Positions 10,336-22,242 are shown, numbered from the stretch's first letter. The stretch is DNA of 64,000 bases from Lathyrus oleraceus (GCF_024323335.1 NC_066584.1:427204319-427268318); one strand, 5' to 3'. Notes: generated by a model not told the origin, from the sequence alone. Program-made: numbers and translations.

Positions 10336-11338
10336 TTTATTTGCTTGCTTGTTTTGTTGCCTTATTCCTAAGGACACACTTGAATCATCTTCTATATGAT
10401 CTCAAGAGGTGAACCTCTCTAGGAAGTTTTACACTCCTCCATCCACATCCTTTTTGTTTCAAAACCCCTTTTCACTTGTTGATTTTTAAAACTTGTAAAT
10501 GCATGTTGTGCAAACATTCTCATCTCTTTTCAAATTAGAAACTTGGACCTTAAGTCCTTGACTTTTCAAACTTCACCTTTCATAACAATTCTTTGAATTA
10601 AATCTTAATCATACCTTGACCATATTTTGTGAATACTCATAATCAATTAACTTCACCCATTCAATTGTTTTGGCTATGTCCATTGTTAATATGTTTTCAT
10701 ACATTAGCCGTAGGTTTCAATTACCATAGTGGTTGATGTAAATCTTACCTTATCCTTAGCGAGTTGATTATAAGTCTTCCATACTTATTATAGGGTTAAC
10801 CCCTCACTAGTATGTTGAAGTCGTCCTCGCATGGTGGATTGTTGATTCAGATTGAGTTTTCTCCCATTGGTAATGAAAAGCCTTAATGCTTGTGTTTTAA
10901 AATGAACTCACAAAATTTTGGAAATCTTTTAGCCGAACTACGGCATTTTGATCCTTTACCTTTGTATGGAAAGGTACGTAGGCAACGAGTTCATCCGTTC
11001 AAACACAAAAATAATAAAAATGTACATTCTTTTCTCATCATCCCATTCATGTTTGCACAATATGTCATAAACAAATAAACATTTTTATACAACAAGTGTG
11101 AAAAGGGCTCCCTAGGAGTACCTAGGACGTGATGGGTGCCTAACACCATTGCGTAATTTACCCCTTACCCAGATTCTCTGATCTTTTCATTAGTTTTCCA
11201 TGAGTAAAACTTCTTAGGCTTTTGTTCGCTTTTTAGCCAGTCCTTAGGATAAATAAAAGTGCGGTGGCGACTCGATTCTTTGTATACATTGCTTATGGTT
11301 TAACCAATAAATCATATAGCGACGAATACACCGCTACA
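10336..11338 (+). other. R-U5 end of the solo LTR; no gene
   Basis: This non-coding stretch is shared with 15176-16177 and 35286-36296 and recognisably with the end of the E1 LTR (about 45960-46831), for example GGGCTCCCTAGGAGTACCTAGGA and the terminal GGTGGCGACTCGA. It is the best conserved LTR segment between the two Ogre subfamilies. No reading frame of interest. Confidence 0.7.
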
Positions 11339-14226
11339 CACATATTGATTTGTTGGTAGATAATACAGCTAAATTCAATGTCTTCTCATTTATGGACAGA
11401 TTTTCTGGATATAATCAAATCAAGATGGCACCCGAGGATATGGAGAAGAAAACATTCATCACACCTTGGGGAACATTCTGTTATCGAGTGATGCCCTTAG
11501 GTTTGAAGAACGTCGGAGCCATGTATCAACGAGCTATGACTATATTATTTCATGATATGAAGTATAAGGAGATTGAGGTATATGTTGATGATATGATTGC
11601 AAAGTCAAGAAAGGAAGTTGAACATGTAGAACACTTGTTGAAGCTTTTTCAGCGTTTAAGGAAGTATAAGATTCGTCTGAATCCTAACAAGTGTACATTT
11701 GGAGTCCGTTCCGGCAAGTTATTGGGCTTTATCGTTAGTGAAAGAGGTGTTGAGGTTGATCCTGCAAAGGTCAAAGCAATACTTGAGATGCCTGCGCCCA
11801 AAACTGAGAAGCAAGTCCGAGGGTTTCTTGGCCGCTTGAATTATATTTCCAGGTTCATATCCCACATGACTGCCACATGCGCACCAATATTCAAGCTCCT
11901 CCGGAAAGATCAGTCTCCTGATTGGACCGAGGATTGCCAAAAGGCTTTTGACAACATTAAAGAGTATTTGTCTGAACCTCCAATTCTGTCCCCGCCTGTG
12001 GAAGGGAGACCGTTGATTATGTATCTGACAGTTCTTGAAGACTCAATGGGTTGTGTCTTGGGTCAGCAAGATGAATCAGGGAAGAAAGAATATGCTATCT
12101 ACTACCTGAGTAAGAAGTTCACTGATTGTGAGTCTCGATACTCAATGCTTGAAAAAACATGTTGTCCTTTGGCTTGGGCTGCTAAGCGCTTACACCAGTA
12201 TATGTTGAATCATACGACTTGGTTGATATCCAAAATGGATCCAATCAAGTATATCTTTGAGAAGCCTGCTTTAACTGGAAGGATTGCCCGTTGGCAGATG
12301 TTGTTATTTGAGTATGATATTGAGTATCGGGCGCAGAAGGCCATTAAAGGTAGTATTTTGGCAGACCACTTGGCACATCAACCGATCGAGGATTATCAGT
12401 CAGTTCAGTATGACTTCCCAGATGAGGAGATTCTGTATTTGAAAATGAAAGATTGCGATGAGCCTACGCTCGATGAAGGGCCAGAACCTGGTTCCAGATG
12501 GAGTATGGTGTTTGATGGCGCTGTAAATCAATATGGAAATGGTATTAGGGCAGTGATTATTACTCCTCAGGGCACACATTTTCCGTTCACAGCAAGGATA
12601 ACTTTCAAATGCACGAATAATACGGCTGAATATGAGGCATGTATCATGGGATTGGAAGAATGTATTGATCTTAGGATCAAACATCTTGATGTTTATGGTG
12701 ATTCGGCCTTCGTTGTTAATCAGATTAAGGGTGAGTGGGAAATGAATCAGCCTGGCCTCATTCCATATAGGGATTATGCGAGGAGGATTTCAACGTTCTT
12801 TACTGAGGTTGACTTCCATCATATTCCTCGAGACGAGAATCGAATGGCATACGCTCTCGCTACACTTGCTTTGATGATTGTGGTCAGACTTTGGAATGAA
12901 GTTCCCAATATCACTGTGATGCGCTTGGACAGACCAGCTCATGTATTTGCAATAGAGGAGGTGCAAGATGATAAGCCGTGGTATTATGATATCAAGTGTT
13001 TTCTTCAGAGCCAGATTTACCTGCCTGGGGCATCTGTGAAAGATATGAAGACTTTGAGGAGATTGTCAGGCAGTTTCTACCTCAATGGCGATGTGCTTTA
13101 TAAGAGAAATTTTGACATGGTTCTGCTCAGATGCGTGGATAGACACGAAGCAGACCTGTTAATGACTGAAGTCCATGAGGGTTCATTTGGTACTCATTCC
13201 AATGGACATGCTATGGCTAGAAAGATGTTGAGAGCAGACTACTATTGGCTGACAATGGAGTCTGACTGCTGCAAATATGTGAAGAAATGCCATAAGTGTC
13301 AGATTTATGCGGACAAGATTCATATTCCTCCGACACTTTTGAATGTGATTTCATCACCATGGACTTTCTCTATGTGGGGAATTGACATGATTGGCATGAT
13401 AGAGCCAAAAGCGTCCAACGGTCACATATTCATTCTCGTAGCAATTGATTACTTCACCAAATGGGTTGAAGCGGCATCGTATGCAAACGTGACCAGGCAG
13501 GTGGTCGTGAAATTTATCAAGAATCAACTCATATGTCGGTATGGTGTGCCAGATAAGATCATTACTGATAATGGATCTAACTTGAACAACAAGATGATGA
13601 AAGAACTGTGCACCGAGTTCAAGATAGCACATCATAACTCCTCTCCTTACAAACCCAAGATGAATGGGGCTGTTGAAGCTGCTAATAAGAATATCAAGAA
13701 AATTATCCAGAAGATGGTTGTTACGTACAAAGATTGGCATGAGATGCTGCCATTTGCTTTACATGGATATCGTACATCTGTCCGCACTTCAACAGGGGCA
13801 ACCCCTTTCTCTCTTGTTTACGGCATGGAGGTTGTGCTCCCAGTAGAGGTGGAGATCCCATCAATGAGAGTCTTGATGGAAGCCAAGTTGACTGATGCTG
13901 AATGGGTCCAGAGTCGTTATGACCAGCTGAATTTGATTGAAGAGAAGAGATTGACTGCCATATGCCACAGTCAATTATATCAGCAAAGGATGAAGAAAGC
14001 CTTTGATAAGAAGGTCAAGCCTCGTATGTTCTGAGAGGGTGACCTTGTGCTTAAGAAAGTCTTGTCTTTCGCGCCCGATTCCAGGGGCAAGTGGACTCCA
14101 AACTATGAAGGTCCATATGTTGTCAAGAGAGCCTTTTTAGGAGGTGCTTTGATACTTACAACTATGGATGGGGAGGATTTCACTCATCCTGTGAATTCAG
14201 ATGCAATCAAGAAATACTTCGCCTAA
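11339..14226 (+). pseudogene. E1 Pol copy A: RT C-half, RNase H, second (archaeal-type) RNase H, integrase
   Basis: The frame starts at the duplicated target (CACATATTGAT) and runs open to TGA at 14032-14034, then continues in frame to the natural end (KKYFA, TAA 14224-14226). Domains: RT with YVDDMIAKS; first RNase H (RPLIMYLTVLEDSMG to ADHLA); second RNase H typical of Tat/Ogre elements (MVFDGAVNQYGNG, NNTAEYEACIMGLEEC, GDSAFVVNQIKGEWE); integrase zinc finger (HSNGHAMARKML to KKCHKCQ) and D,D-E core (IDMIG, TDNGSN, AVEAANK). The only nonsense codon, at the KPRMF end, is shared with copy B and so predates the duplication. Apart from this stop about 890 codons are intact, more than in E2. Confidence 0.9.
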
Positions 14227-15055
14227 AGATAAAAACAGAATAGCTCGCTAAGTTGAAAACCCGAAAGGGCGACTTAGGCAAAAATGAGCATCTCGGTGGA
14301 TTGAAAACCCAAAAGGGCGATCCAGGCAAAAGTTAGAGACATAAAAAATAAATATGTATCCCGCTAGATTGATTACCTCACCCTGGGGAAATCTAGGCAA
14401 AAAACAGGGATTTGGCAAGTAACTGCATCCTGACAAAACTATGTTCTACAAACTGTCATCCGTCAGAGATTCCCGCTCAGTCATCATCAACCAAAGCTTC
14501 AAATACATCGGATTCAGGGTTGGTGGAGAAATGGTCATTATGTTCAATGTAGCCATTTTTCCAATATATATCACCAATTTCAAAATTGTAAAGATCCATG
14601 GAGTCTTGCCATTTGCAGACTACCATTCCATCAAATAAATTTTGAGCCTTTATCCAATTATTTACGCTCTTATTTGTTCCTACTCAACAAATGTTTTGCA
14701 TGTTTTAATTGAGAAATATCATTGTTTTAAATAATTAAACTATTCATAACTAGTTTTTAAACAAAGTGAACATTCACAATGATGAAAGAATACAAGGATG
14801 TCTTCAGTGCTCTCCCAAAGATGGTATGATTCCCAACAGGGTAAGATGTTTGTTCATGTTCCTAGCATGATTGTATCCCCTTCCTCCGGAGCCTTTTGTG
14901 GTTTCCTCCCAAGCAGAATGGTTGATGAAGAAGTTTACCTTTCCTTCAGCAGAGTAGTTCTCTTTCCTCCTCAGCAGATGTAGTCTCTTTGGTAGTGCAG
15001 TATATGTTGGTGACCTTGGAAGCTTCTGACTGGTGGTTGTTCCCCACAGAATGGC
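14227..15055 (+). other. E1 3' UTR, copy A, truncated at the rearrangement junction
   Basis: Non-coding. It carries the conserved Ogre post-pol block (GTTGAAAACCCGAAAGGGCG, GGCAAGTAACTGCATCCTG) and the first units of a CCCAGCAGAG-type repeat tract. It matches 39185-40013 with few differences and then stops abruptly at TGGC (15052-15055). Confidence 0.85.
15052..15055 (+). other. Rearrangement junction with TGGC microhomology
   Basis: To the left the sequence follows E1 3' UTR (copy B continues GGCGTCTTCC at 40011). To the right it follows the LTR (solo LTR reads TTGGCTTCCAGTATC at 10211). The two parents share only TGGC at the crossover, indicating an illegitimate rather than homologous join. 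Confidence 0.88.
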
Positions 15056-16177
15056 TTCCAGTATCATTGCTTTGTTTTAGGAGATTGGTGTAAACCCATT
15101 TATTGGTATCCGGTATCCGCTTTTGTTTGTGAGATTGGTATAAGTCCATTGATGGCATCCGGTATCACCTTGCTTTTTATTTGCTTGCTTGTTTTGTTGC
15201 CTTATTCCTAAGGACACACTTGAATCATCTTCTATATGATCTCAAGAGGTGAACCTCTCTAGGAAGTTTTACACTCCTCCACCCACATCCTTTTTGTTTC
15301 AAAACCCCTTTTCACTTGTTGATTTTTAAAACTTGTAAATGCATGTTGTGCAAACATTCTCATCTCTTTTCAAATTAGAAACTTGGACCTTAAGTCCTTG
15401 ACTTTTCAAAATTCACCTTTCATAACACTTCTTTGAATTAAATCTTAATCATACCTTGACCATATTTTATGAATACTCATAATCAATTAACTTCACCCAT
15501 TCAATTGTTTTGGCTATGTCCATTGTTAATATGTTTTCATACATTAGCCGTAGGTTTCAATTACCATAGTGGTTGATGTAAATCTTACCTTATCCTTAGC
15601 GAGTTGATTATACGTCTTCCATACTTATTATAGGGTTAACCCCTCACTAGTATGTTGAAGTCGTCCTCGCATGGTGGATTGTTGATTCAGGTTGAGTTTT
15701 CTCCCATTGGTAATGAAAAGCCTTAATGCTTGTGTTTTAAAATGAACTCACAAATTTTTGGAAATCTTTTAGCCGAACTACGGCGTTTTGATCCTTTACC
15801 TTTGTATGGAAAGGTACGTAGGCAACGGGTTCATCCGTTCAAACACAAAAATAATAAAAATGTACATTCTTTTCTCATCATCCCATTCATGTTTGCACAA
15901 TATGTCATAAACAAATAAACATTTTTATACAACAAGTGGAAAAGGGCTCCCTAGGAGTACCTAGGACGTGATGGGTGCCTAACACCATTGCGTAATTTAC
16001 CCCTTACCCAGATTCTCTGATCTTTTCATTAGTTTTCTATGAGTAAAACTTCTTAGGCTTTTGTTCGCTTTTTAGCCAGTCCTTAGGATAAATAAAAGTG
16101 CGGTGGCGACTCGATTCTTTGTATACATTGCTTATGGTTTAACCAATAAATCATATAGCGACGAATACACCGCTACA
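15056..16177 (+). repeat. E2 5' LTR, truncated (last ~1.1 kb only)
   Basis: Corresponds to 10216-11338 of the solo LTR and ends GCTACA just before the primer-binding site, so it is the genuine right end of E2's 5' LTR. It shares with the solo LTR a 5-bp deletion (AACACCATTGCG) relative to the 3' LTR (AACACCTTCCCATTGCG), and has private differences such as a 1-bp loss near 15938. Confidence 0.9.
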
Positions 16178-16183
16178 GAAAAG

Positions 16184-16201
16184 TGGCGACTCTGCTGGGG
16201 A
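16184..16201 (+). promoter_or_regulatory. Primer-binding site of E2, tRNA-Arg type
   Basis: TGGCGACTCTGCTGGGGA starts 6 bases after the LTR end. Its complement, TCCCCAGCAGAGTCGCCA, has the form of a tRNA 3' end with CCA, and Ogre elements are known to use tRNA-Arg. The exact isoacceptor is recalled, not checked. Confidence 0.85.
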
Positions 16202-17106
16202 AGCATTATTAGACCTTCCCTGGTGGTATTGCCTACTTTTCACCCTTGTGGTATGATATTTGTTTATTTGTTATTTGACATATTTTTGTACAATTTGGGA
16301 TAACTGTATTGATTGTAATGTTTGAATTGCTTGATATACAATTGCTGTTTGCTTTGGTGATCTCTGTGAGATGAGTTCTATACCCGAACTCGAGTGCACT
16401 CTAGGATAGGAGAATGGCGTAGTCTTGTTGACTGGTGTGGAGTATTCCTTAGCCAGTTGACTTGCGAGTCCATTCACTTGGTGGAGGTCATGTTGGATTA
16501 ATAATGTCACACAAGTTATTTGTGGTTAGGCATTATTCTTTCAATCATGTGCCTTAGAAGCCAAGGACCGTAGTTTACCAAGCCCATCTCGGCCTATTTT
16601 TAGGACGTAGTGCGGAGGTCGTTCAGATGTCAGATCTGATGCGATTGTTACGCGATACTACACTCATAAGAGTCTCTCTTGAGAATATTTTTGGAATACG
16701 AGTATTCGTTCCTCCGATAATATCCGAAAGATGGGACGATGATTATGGGAACCTCTGGTAGAACATGTTCGACAGGTTTAAACCCTAGTACACTCCCTTT
16801 GGGTGGTTCTTAACCGAGACTCCATGCTCGTGACTCTCAGCAAACCCATGATTCATGGTTGAGCCGTTCAAACATCGTTAATATCAATGGAACTTGGGCG
16901 TCGATAAGGTGTAAACCATAATCCGCCAAAATGGATGGTTGATATTAAGGATGTTAGAGCCGGTTCATGTACCGTTAATATCAATGGAACTTGGGAGTCG
17001 ATAAGGTGAAAACCTAAATCCACCAAAATTGATGATTGATATTAGGGATACAATGAGCTTTCCCACGACCTTTGTTTGGTGTGCCTTGCTTGATCCTTGG
17101 GTGTGA
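16202..17106 (+). other. E2 5' leader, non-coding, with two tandem ~97-bp hairpin units
   Basis: No credible reading frame. From 16861 to 17048 a unit of about 97 bp occurs twice (GAGCCGTTCA at 16861, GAGCCGGTTC at 16957). Each begins its hairpin with TTAATATCAA and closes with its complement TTGATATTAA (or TTGATATTAG in the second unit), enclosing about 55-60 bases that include GGAACTTGGG and GTCGATAAGGTG. Confidence 0.75.
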
Positions 17107-18660
17107 TTGTTGCATTCATGCATTCATGCATTCATCTGCATTTCATGTCATCAGAAAAAAAAGAAAATTTTCAAGGAACTTAAAAGGGTTTATTTGCACA
17201 ATTTTCAGACATGGAAAGACAAAAAGAGGCATACAAAGAAGTACAGCTTTAGACAGCCTGATGTGAAAGAGTTAAGGAATCTGACATCTTATGTATTAGA
17301 TCCCTTGGGTTTCAAAGCTCGTTATGGGAAGCTTCTGCCTCTGTTGACCACTCAGGTTGATGAGGGTTTGATGAGTACCTTGGCTCAGTTCTATGATCCT
17401 CTGTATCACTGCTTCTCTTTCCCGGACTTCCAGCTGTTGCCAACCTTGGAGGAGTATTCTCACCTTATTGGGATTCCGATTCTGGATCAGGTGCTGTTCA
17501 GTGGCCTAGAGAGTATTCCGACTGCTCGAGAGATTGCAGATCTGTTGCATATAGATGAGTCTTTGATTAAAGCTAATCTGACTACCAAAGGTGGAATTCA
17601 GGGTCTTCCTTCCGAGTTCCTCATTGCTCAAGCTACCAGTTATGGGAAGTCCATGAGTGAGGATGCCTTTGAGGCTTTATTTGTGTTGCTCATCTATGGG
17701 TTGGTATTATTCCCCAACATCGATAAATTTGTGGATATGAACGCCGTTAGGATCTTCTCAGTTCTTAATCCCGTTCCGACTCTATTGGGTGATGCCTACT
17801 TCTCTTTGCATCTGAGGAATGCGAAGGGTGGAGGAGTTATTGTGTGTTGTCTGCCTCTGCTATACAAGTAGTTTATTTCACACTTGCCGCAGACTCTTGC
17901 TTTTAAGGAGAACAAGGGATGTCTACGGTGGTCTCAGAGACTTATGTCTCTCACTAATGATGATATCTCTTGGTATGATCGCGTGTATGATACTGTGCAG
18001 ATTATTGACTATTGTGGTGAATTCCCTAATGTACCTCTTCTTGGTACATGTGGTGGGATCAGCTACAATCCTATACTAGCACGTCGTCAGCTTGGGTTCC
18101 CCCTAAAGGATAAACCCCATAACATCCTGTTAGAAGGTGTATTCTTTCAGGAGGGTAAAGATCCCCAAGGACTGAAAGCCAGATTTGTTCGCGCTTGGCG
18201 CAAGATCTGCAAGAAGAGTAAGAATGAGTTGGGTCCGAAGAATTGCATTGCTTTGGAGCCCTATACCTCTTGGGTCAGACAGAGAGATGCTGTATACCTT
18301 ATGCCATATGATCATCCGAAACCTACACCTTTGGATGTGGCTGGGCCTTCAACCCTCCCTAACCAATGTGTAGAGGAGTTGAGAGAAGAAGACCTTTCAC
18401 GTGCTTGGATCCGTGAAAGAGAAGAATTGTTGCAGCAGCTTAAGGAGAAGGACGCTCTGATTGAGTTCCTCGAGCATCGGGTGATCGACGATCCCAATGA
18501 TACTTGGACTTCTTTGCTTCCTCAGTCTTCCAAGTTTTGGAAGAGGAAGTATGATCAGCTTGCTAAGGAGAAAGCGGACATGGAAGCAGCCTATGAGAGA
18601 GAGATCAAGAAGCTGTGTGCTTCTCGTCTTCCAGCATCCCGAGCTTCTAGGGATCCATAG
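17107..18660 (+). pseudogene. E2 ORF1: Ogre-specific protein of unknown function (plant-mobile-domain-like)
   Basis: One frame of about 517 codons interrupted by a single TAG at 17869-17871. The main body (SFRQPDVKELRNLTSYVLDP, FYDPLYHCFSFPDFQLLPTLEEY, GIPILDQVLFSGLE, then a glycine-rich turn and ARRQLGFPL) resembles the ORF1 product encoded upstream of gag in Ogre elements and, more distantly, plant mobile domain proteins. The last ~100 residues (LREEDLSRAWIREREELLQQ to EREIKKL) are strongly charged and likely coiled coil. The true start is uncertain because the first 30 residues look like leader translation. Its role in the element's life cycle is not established; no catalytic motif is visible. 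Confidence 0.8.
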
Positions 18661-18956
18661 GATGCTATTTTCCTTTTCTCTTTGTAATATGATCTAAAAT
18701 TTTGTACTTCTTTGTTCAAAACATATTGAATGAGATATTTTCCATATGAAATTAAAATGCTTAAAATTCAAATTTGCAAATAATACCCTAAGGGTTCCTT
18801 GATAATAAACAAAGCATATGCACGAACATTTCATGCATCATTTTGCATAAGCAGGTACCTTGTTTCTGGTCTTCTTGTCCTAACTCTGTGCTCTTCATTT
18901 ATTTTGAAGACAAGCTGACTCACCGGTATTATACTCGAGCCAATTCTGCAAGAGTT
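18661..18956 (+). other. Spacer between ORF1 and gag of E2
   Basis: A/T-rich, no gene. The gag frame is open from 18843, but the first good methionine is at 18957 (MDQLEQENRELKEEV), so part of this stretch could be untranslated or encode a short gag extension (HRYYTRANSARV). Confidence 0.5.
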
Positions 18957-20250
18957 ATGGATCAGCTAGAGCAAGAGAACCGTGAATTGAAAGAAGAGGT
19001 CGCCAGACTTGGCGCTTTGATGGAGCAACTCCTTGCTGCTCAGAATCAACCTGCTCAACCGCCTGCAACTCCTGTCCAGAGGACTGTTATATCAGAGGTC
19101 GCTGTTCCGACTGTGCCAGCCGCCAGTGCTCATTTCGCGTCTCATGCTATGCCAGCCGGGTTTCCTTGGGGTATGCCTCCGGGTTTCATGCCTGACATTC
19201 GTGCACCAACTTTTGCTCATATGCCGGCATCTAGCCCGGTCCCTGTTGCTGCTCCTCCTGTCGTGCATACCATGCCTAGGGTAGACGACACCATCTATCA
19301 TTTCGAGCCGTCTGAGGGCCCGGATGTTAATGAGAAGATGGAAGCGATGAACGATCAATTACTTGAGCTGAGAAAGGAATTGAAGACCCTCAGAGGGAAA
19401 GATCTTTTTGGCAAGTCTGCTGCCAAGTTGTGCCTTGTTCCCGGTGTCAAGATTCCGATCAAATTCAAAGTGCCTGACTTTGAAAAATATAAGGGGAACA
19501 CCTGCCCTCTTGCTCATCTGGTCATGTACGCCAGAAAGATGTCTACACAAACTGATAATGATCAGCTTCTGATCCATTATTTTCAAGACAGTCTGTCCGG
19601 TGCTGCGCTCAGATGGTACATGAGTTTGGACAGTGCTAATATCCGATCCTTCAATGATCTTGGCGAAGCCTTCGTCAAGCAATACAAATACAATATTGAT
19701 ATGGCGCCTGACCGTGATCAGCTCAGGGCCATGTCCCAGAAGGATAAAGAGACATTTAAGGAGTACGCCCAGACGTGGCGAGAGCTGGCTGCTCAGATCA
19801 CTCCACCGCTGGAAGAGAAAGAGATGACTAAGATCTTTTGAAGAGTCTTAGCTCATTCTATTACGAGCGGATGGTAGCAAGCGCTCCCTCTGATTTCACC
19901 GAGATGGTGAACATGGGGATGCGCCTCGAGGAAGGTGTCCGTGAAAGACGTTTGGCAAAGGATGAGAGCTCTTCTTCTAAACGGTATGGGGCGTTTAAGA
20001 AGAAAGATGGGGAGGCACATGCCGTGCAATCCCATGCTAAGCCTAGAAGACCCTCTGTTCAGAGGAAGCCAGCACGGCGCAACAGCAATCAGCACCAGGT
20101 GGCTCACATAGCACCCGTCTTTAAAGACAATTCTCAGCAATATCAACAGCCTTAGTATCAGCAACAGCAGCGTCCACAGCAACAGGCTTACCAGCCTCGT
20201 GGCAGTACCACCAATCAAGCTAACTTGAGTTATGATAGGAAAAGGATCAG
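18957..20250 (+). pseudogene. E2 Gag, broken by frameshifts and a stop
   Basis: The N-terminus is a coiled coil (LEQENRELKEEVARLGALMEQ), followed by a Pro/Met/Ala-rich linker and the retrotransposon gag domain (MYARKMSTQTDNDQLLIHYF, SGAALRWYMSL, FVKQYKYNIDMAPDRDQL). At about 19838 the frame is lost at KIF and resumes one frame over (SLSSFYYERMVASAPSDF). A TAG at 20153-20155 sits in a glutamine-rich tract. Near 20250 a second frameshift leads into the zinc-knuckle/protease frame. The gene start could also be at the upstream open position 18843. All breaks are private to this copy as far as can be seen, since E1's gag is outside the window. Confidence 0.85.
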
Positions 20251-22242
20251 TTCGATCCAATTCCTATGTCATATGCGGAGCTATATCCTTCCTTGTTGGA
20301 AAGGAAGTTGGTTACACCCAGGGATCCTCCTGCTATTCCTGCAAATCCTCAATGGTGGTATAAACCAGACCAACACTGTGTTTATCATTCCGGTGCTCCG
20401 GGTCATAACATTGAGAATTGCTACCCACTGAAGACTAAGGTTCAAGACCTTATGAGATGTGGAATTCTGAGCTTTGAAGATTCAGGCCCGAATGTTACCA
20501 AGAACCCATTGCCCGCGCATGGGAAATCTGTGAATATGGTCCAGGGATGCCCTGGGAAGTACAAGGTCAAATATGTAAGCCATATTAGACAGTCACTGGT
20601 CGAATTACATCGGTTGATGTGTCAATACAGCCACATGGAGCATGACCACGACAAGTGCCGTATTTGTTCAGTTAACCGTTTGGGTTGCAATCAGGTACGC
20701 AGAGAACTTCAAGAATTGATGGATGAGGGTACCATTGAGATTCTGCAAAATCGCAATGTTGATGAAGATGAACCCGAAGTGAATGTTATTTCACCAGTGT
20801 TCAAGCTGCCCGAGCCTGTTGTTATTCATTATGATAGCAGCAAGCCGAAGATCTCTCCTTCCCTAACAATCAAGCCTGCAGGCCCTGTGCCTTATTCTGC
20901 TGATAGAGCTGTGCCATTCAGGTATAATCCTGTTGCTGTAGAAGATGGGGTAGAAGTGCCTTTGCCTTCAACGTCTGTCACAAGCATTGCTGATGTGAGC
21001 GGGCTGACCCGTAATGGTCGTGTGTTTTCTGCACCTCCCAAGGCTCCTGTTGTTTCTGATACTGCTGAGCGTCCTGTTGGGACAGCTGTGAATATTCAGA
21101 ATCTGGCACTTGATGTCGCCAAACCCTCCTCTATACAAAAGGCTCCTGCTTCTTCAGTTGGCCCGAGTGGCATTGTGAATGAAGAATCTGATGAGATGCT
21201 GAGGCTCATCAAGAAGAGTGAATACAATGTTGTAGACCAGTTTCTACAAACGCCATCCAAGATTTCCGTTCTATCTCTGCTGTTGAATTCGGAACCCCAT
21301 AGGGAGGCTCTGCAGAAAGTTTTGGACCTGGCGTATGTTGATCATGACGTCACTGTGGAACAATTTGATAGTATAGTTGCAAACATCACTGCTTGCAACA
21401 CTTTGAGTTTTTGTGACGCTGATCTCCCTGAGGAGGGAAGAGACCACAACATGGCTCTACACATATCTATGAATTGCAAATCTGATGCCATGTCCAACGT
21501 GCTGGTGGACACTGGCTCGTCTCTGAATGTATTGCCAAAATCCACACTTGCTCGATTGTCATATCAAGGTCCTCCTATGAGGCAGAGTGGTGTTGTTGTG
21601 AAAGCATTTGATGGGTCGCGTAAAACAGTGATTGGGGAAGTTGATCTCCCAATAAAAATTGGACCTAGTGATTTCCAAGTTACCTTCCAGGTAATGGATA
21701 TCCACCCATCTTATAGCTGTCTCCTTGGCAGACCATGGATTCACGAGGCTGGCGCCGTGACATCCACCCTACACCAGAAGCTGAAATTTGTCAAGAACAA
21801 GAAACTGGTTGTGGTAGGGGGAGAAAAGGCTCTCCTGGTTAGCCACTTGTCTTCTTTCTCGTATATTGATGCCGAGGATGAAGTTGGAACTCTGTTCCAA
21901 GCTTTTTCTATTGATGAACCAATTGAGAAGAAGTCTCGTTCATTTGCTTCCTACAAAGATGCGAAGCTGGCCATTGAGTGTGGTGCAGTTGCTGGGTTAG
22001 GGAAGGTGATCGAGCTTGAAGACAATAGATCCCGGGCTGGCATTGGCTACTGTTCTGGGGCATTTAATGAGCAAGGTTTGTTCAAGAGTGGAGGATTCAT
22101 CCATGCCGATCAACCTGAAGAAGAAGCTGCTGCTATCTTGGAAGAGGATGCAGAGGATCTGAGCAATTTCATCATACCTGGTGGAGTCTGCCACAATTGG
22201 GTCGCTGTAGATGTTCCTACAGTCATCCATAGATCAGAGTAA
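20251..22242 (+). pseudogene. E2 Gag C-terminus (zinc-knuckle-like) and aspartic protease
   Basis: The open frame begins around MSYAELYPSLLERKLV. A knuckle-like motif follows (C-x2-H-x5-H-x4-C in HCVYHSGAPGHNIENCYP), then a second Cys/His-rich patch (HDKCRICSVNRLGC), a long Pro/Ser/Val linker, and the protease (VLVDTGSSLNVLPKS, FDGSRKTVIGEVDLP, SCLLGRPWIHEAGAV). About 660 codons are free of stops. It ends at TAA 22240-22242, close to a presumed intron that joins it to RT in the spliced RNA. It matches the E1 protease at 4895-5772 closely. Confidence 0.88.

Larger units (their letters stand above)
6636..11338 (+). repeat. Single E2-type Ogre LTR (4,703 bp) between E1-left and E1-right copy A
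   Basis: It begins TGTAAGACCCCAATTTT and ends GAATACACCGCTACA, is flanked by target duplications, and is followed directly by E1 RT rather than by a primer-binding site. It therefore behaves as a solo LTR. It matches the E2 3' LTR (30727-36296) throughout except for an 868-bp deletion at about 9825. By-eye comparison of the first 3.2 kb gives roughly 40 differences. Short frames inside it (for example at 8503-8721) have no coding signature. Confidence 0.9.

Noticed and set aside
17107..18660. Host gene encoding a plant mobile domain protein
   Set aside because: Location between Ogre primer site and gag, on the same strand, matches the known Ogre ORF1 position.
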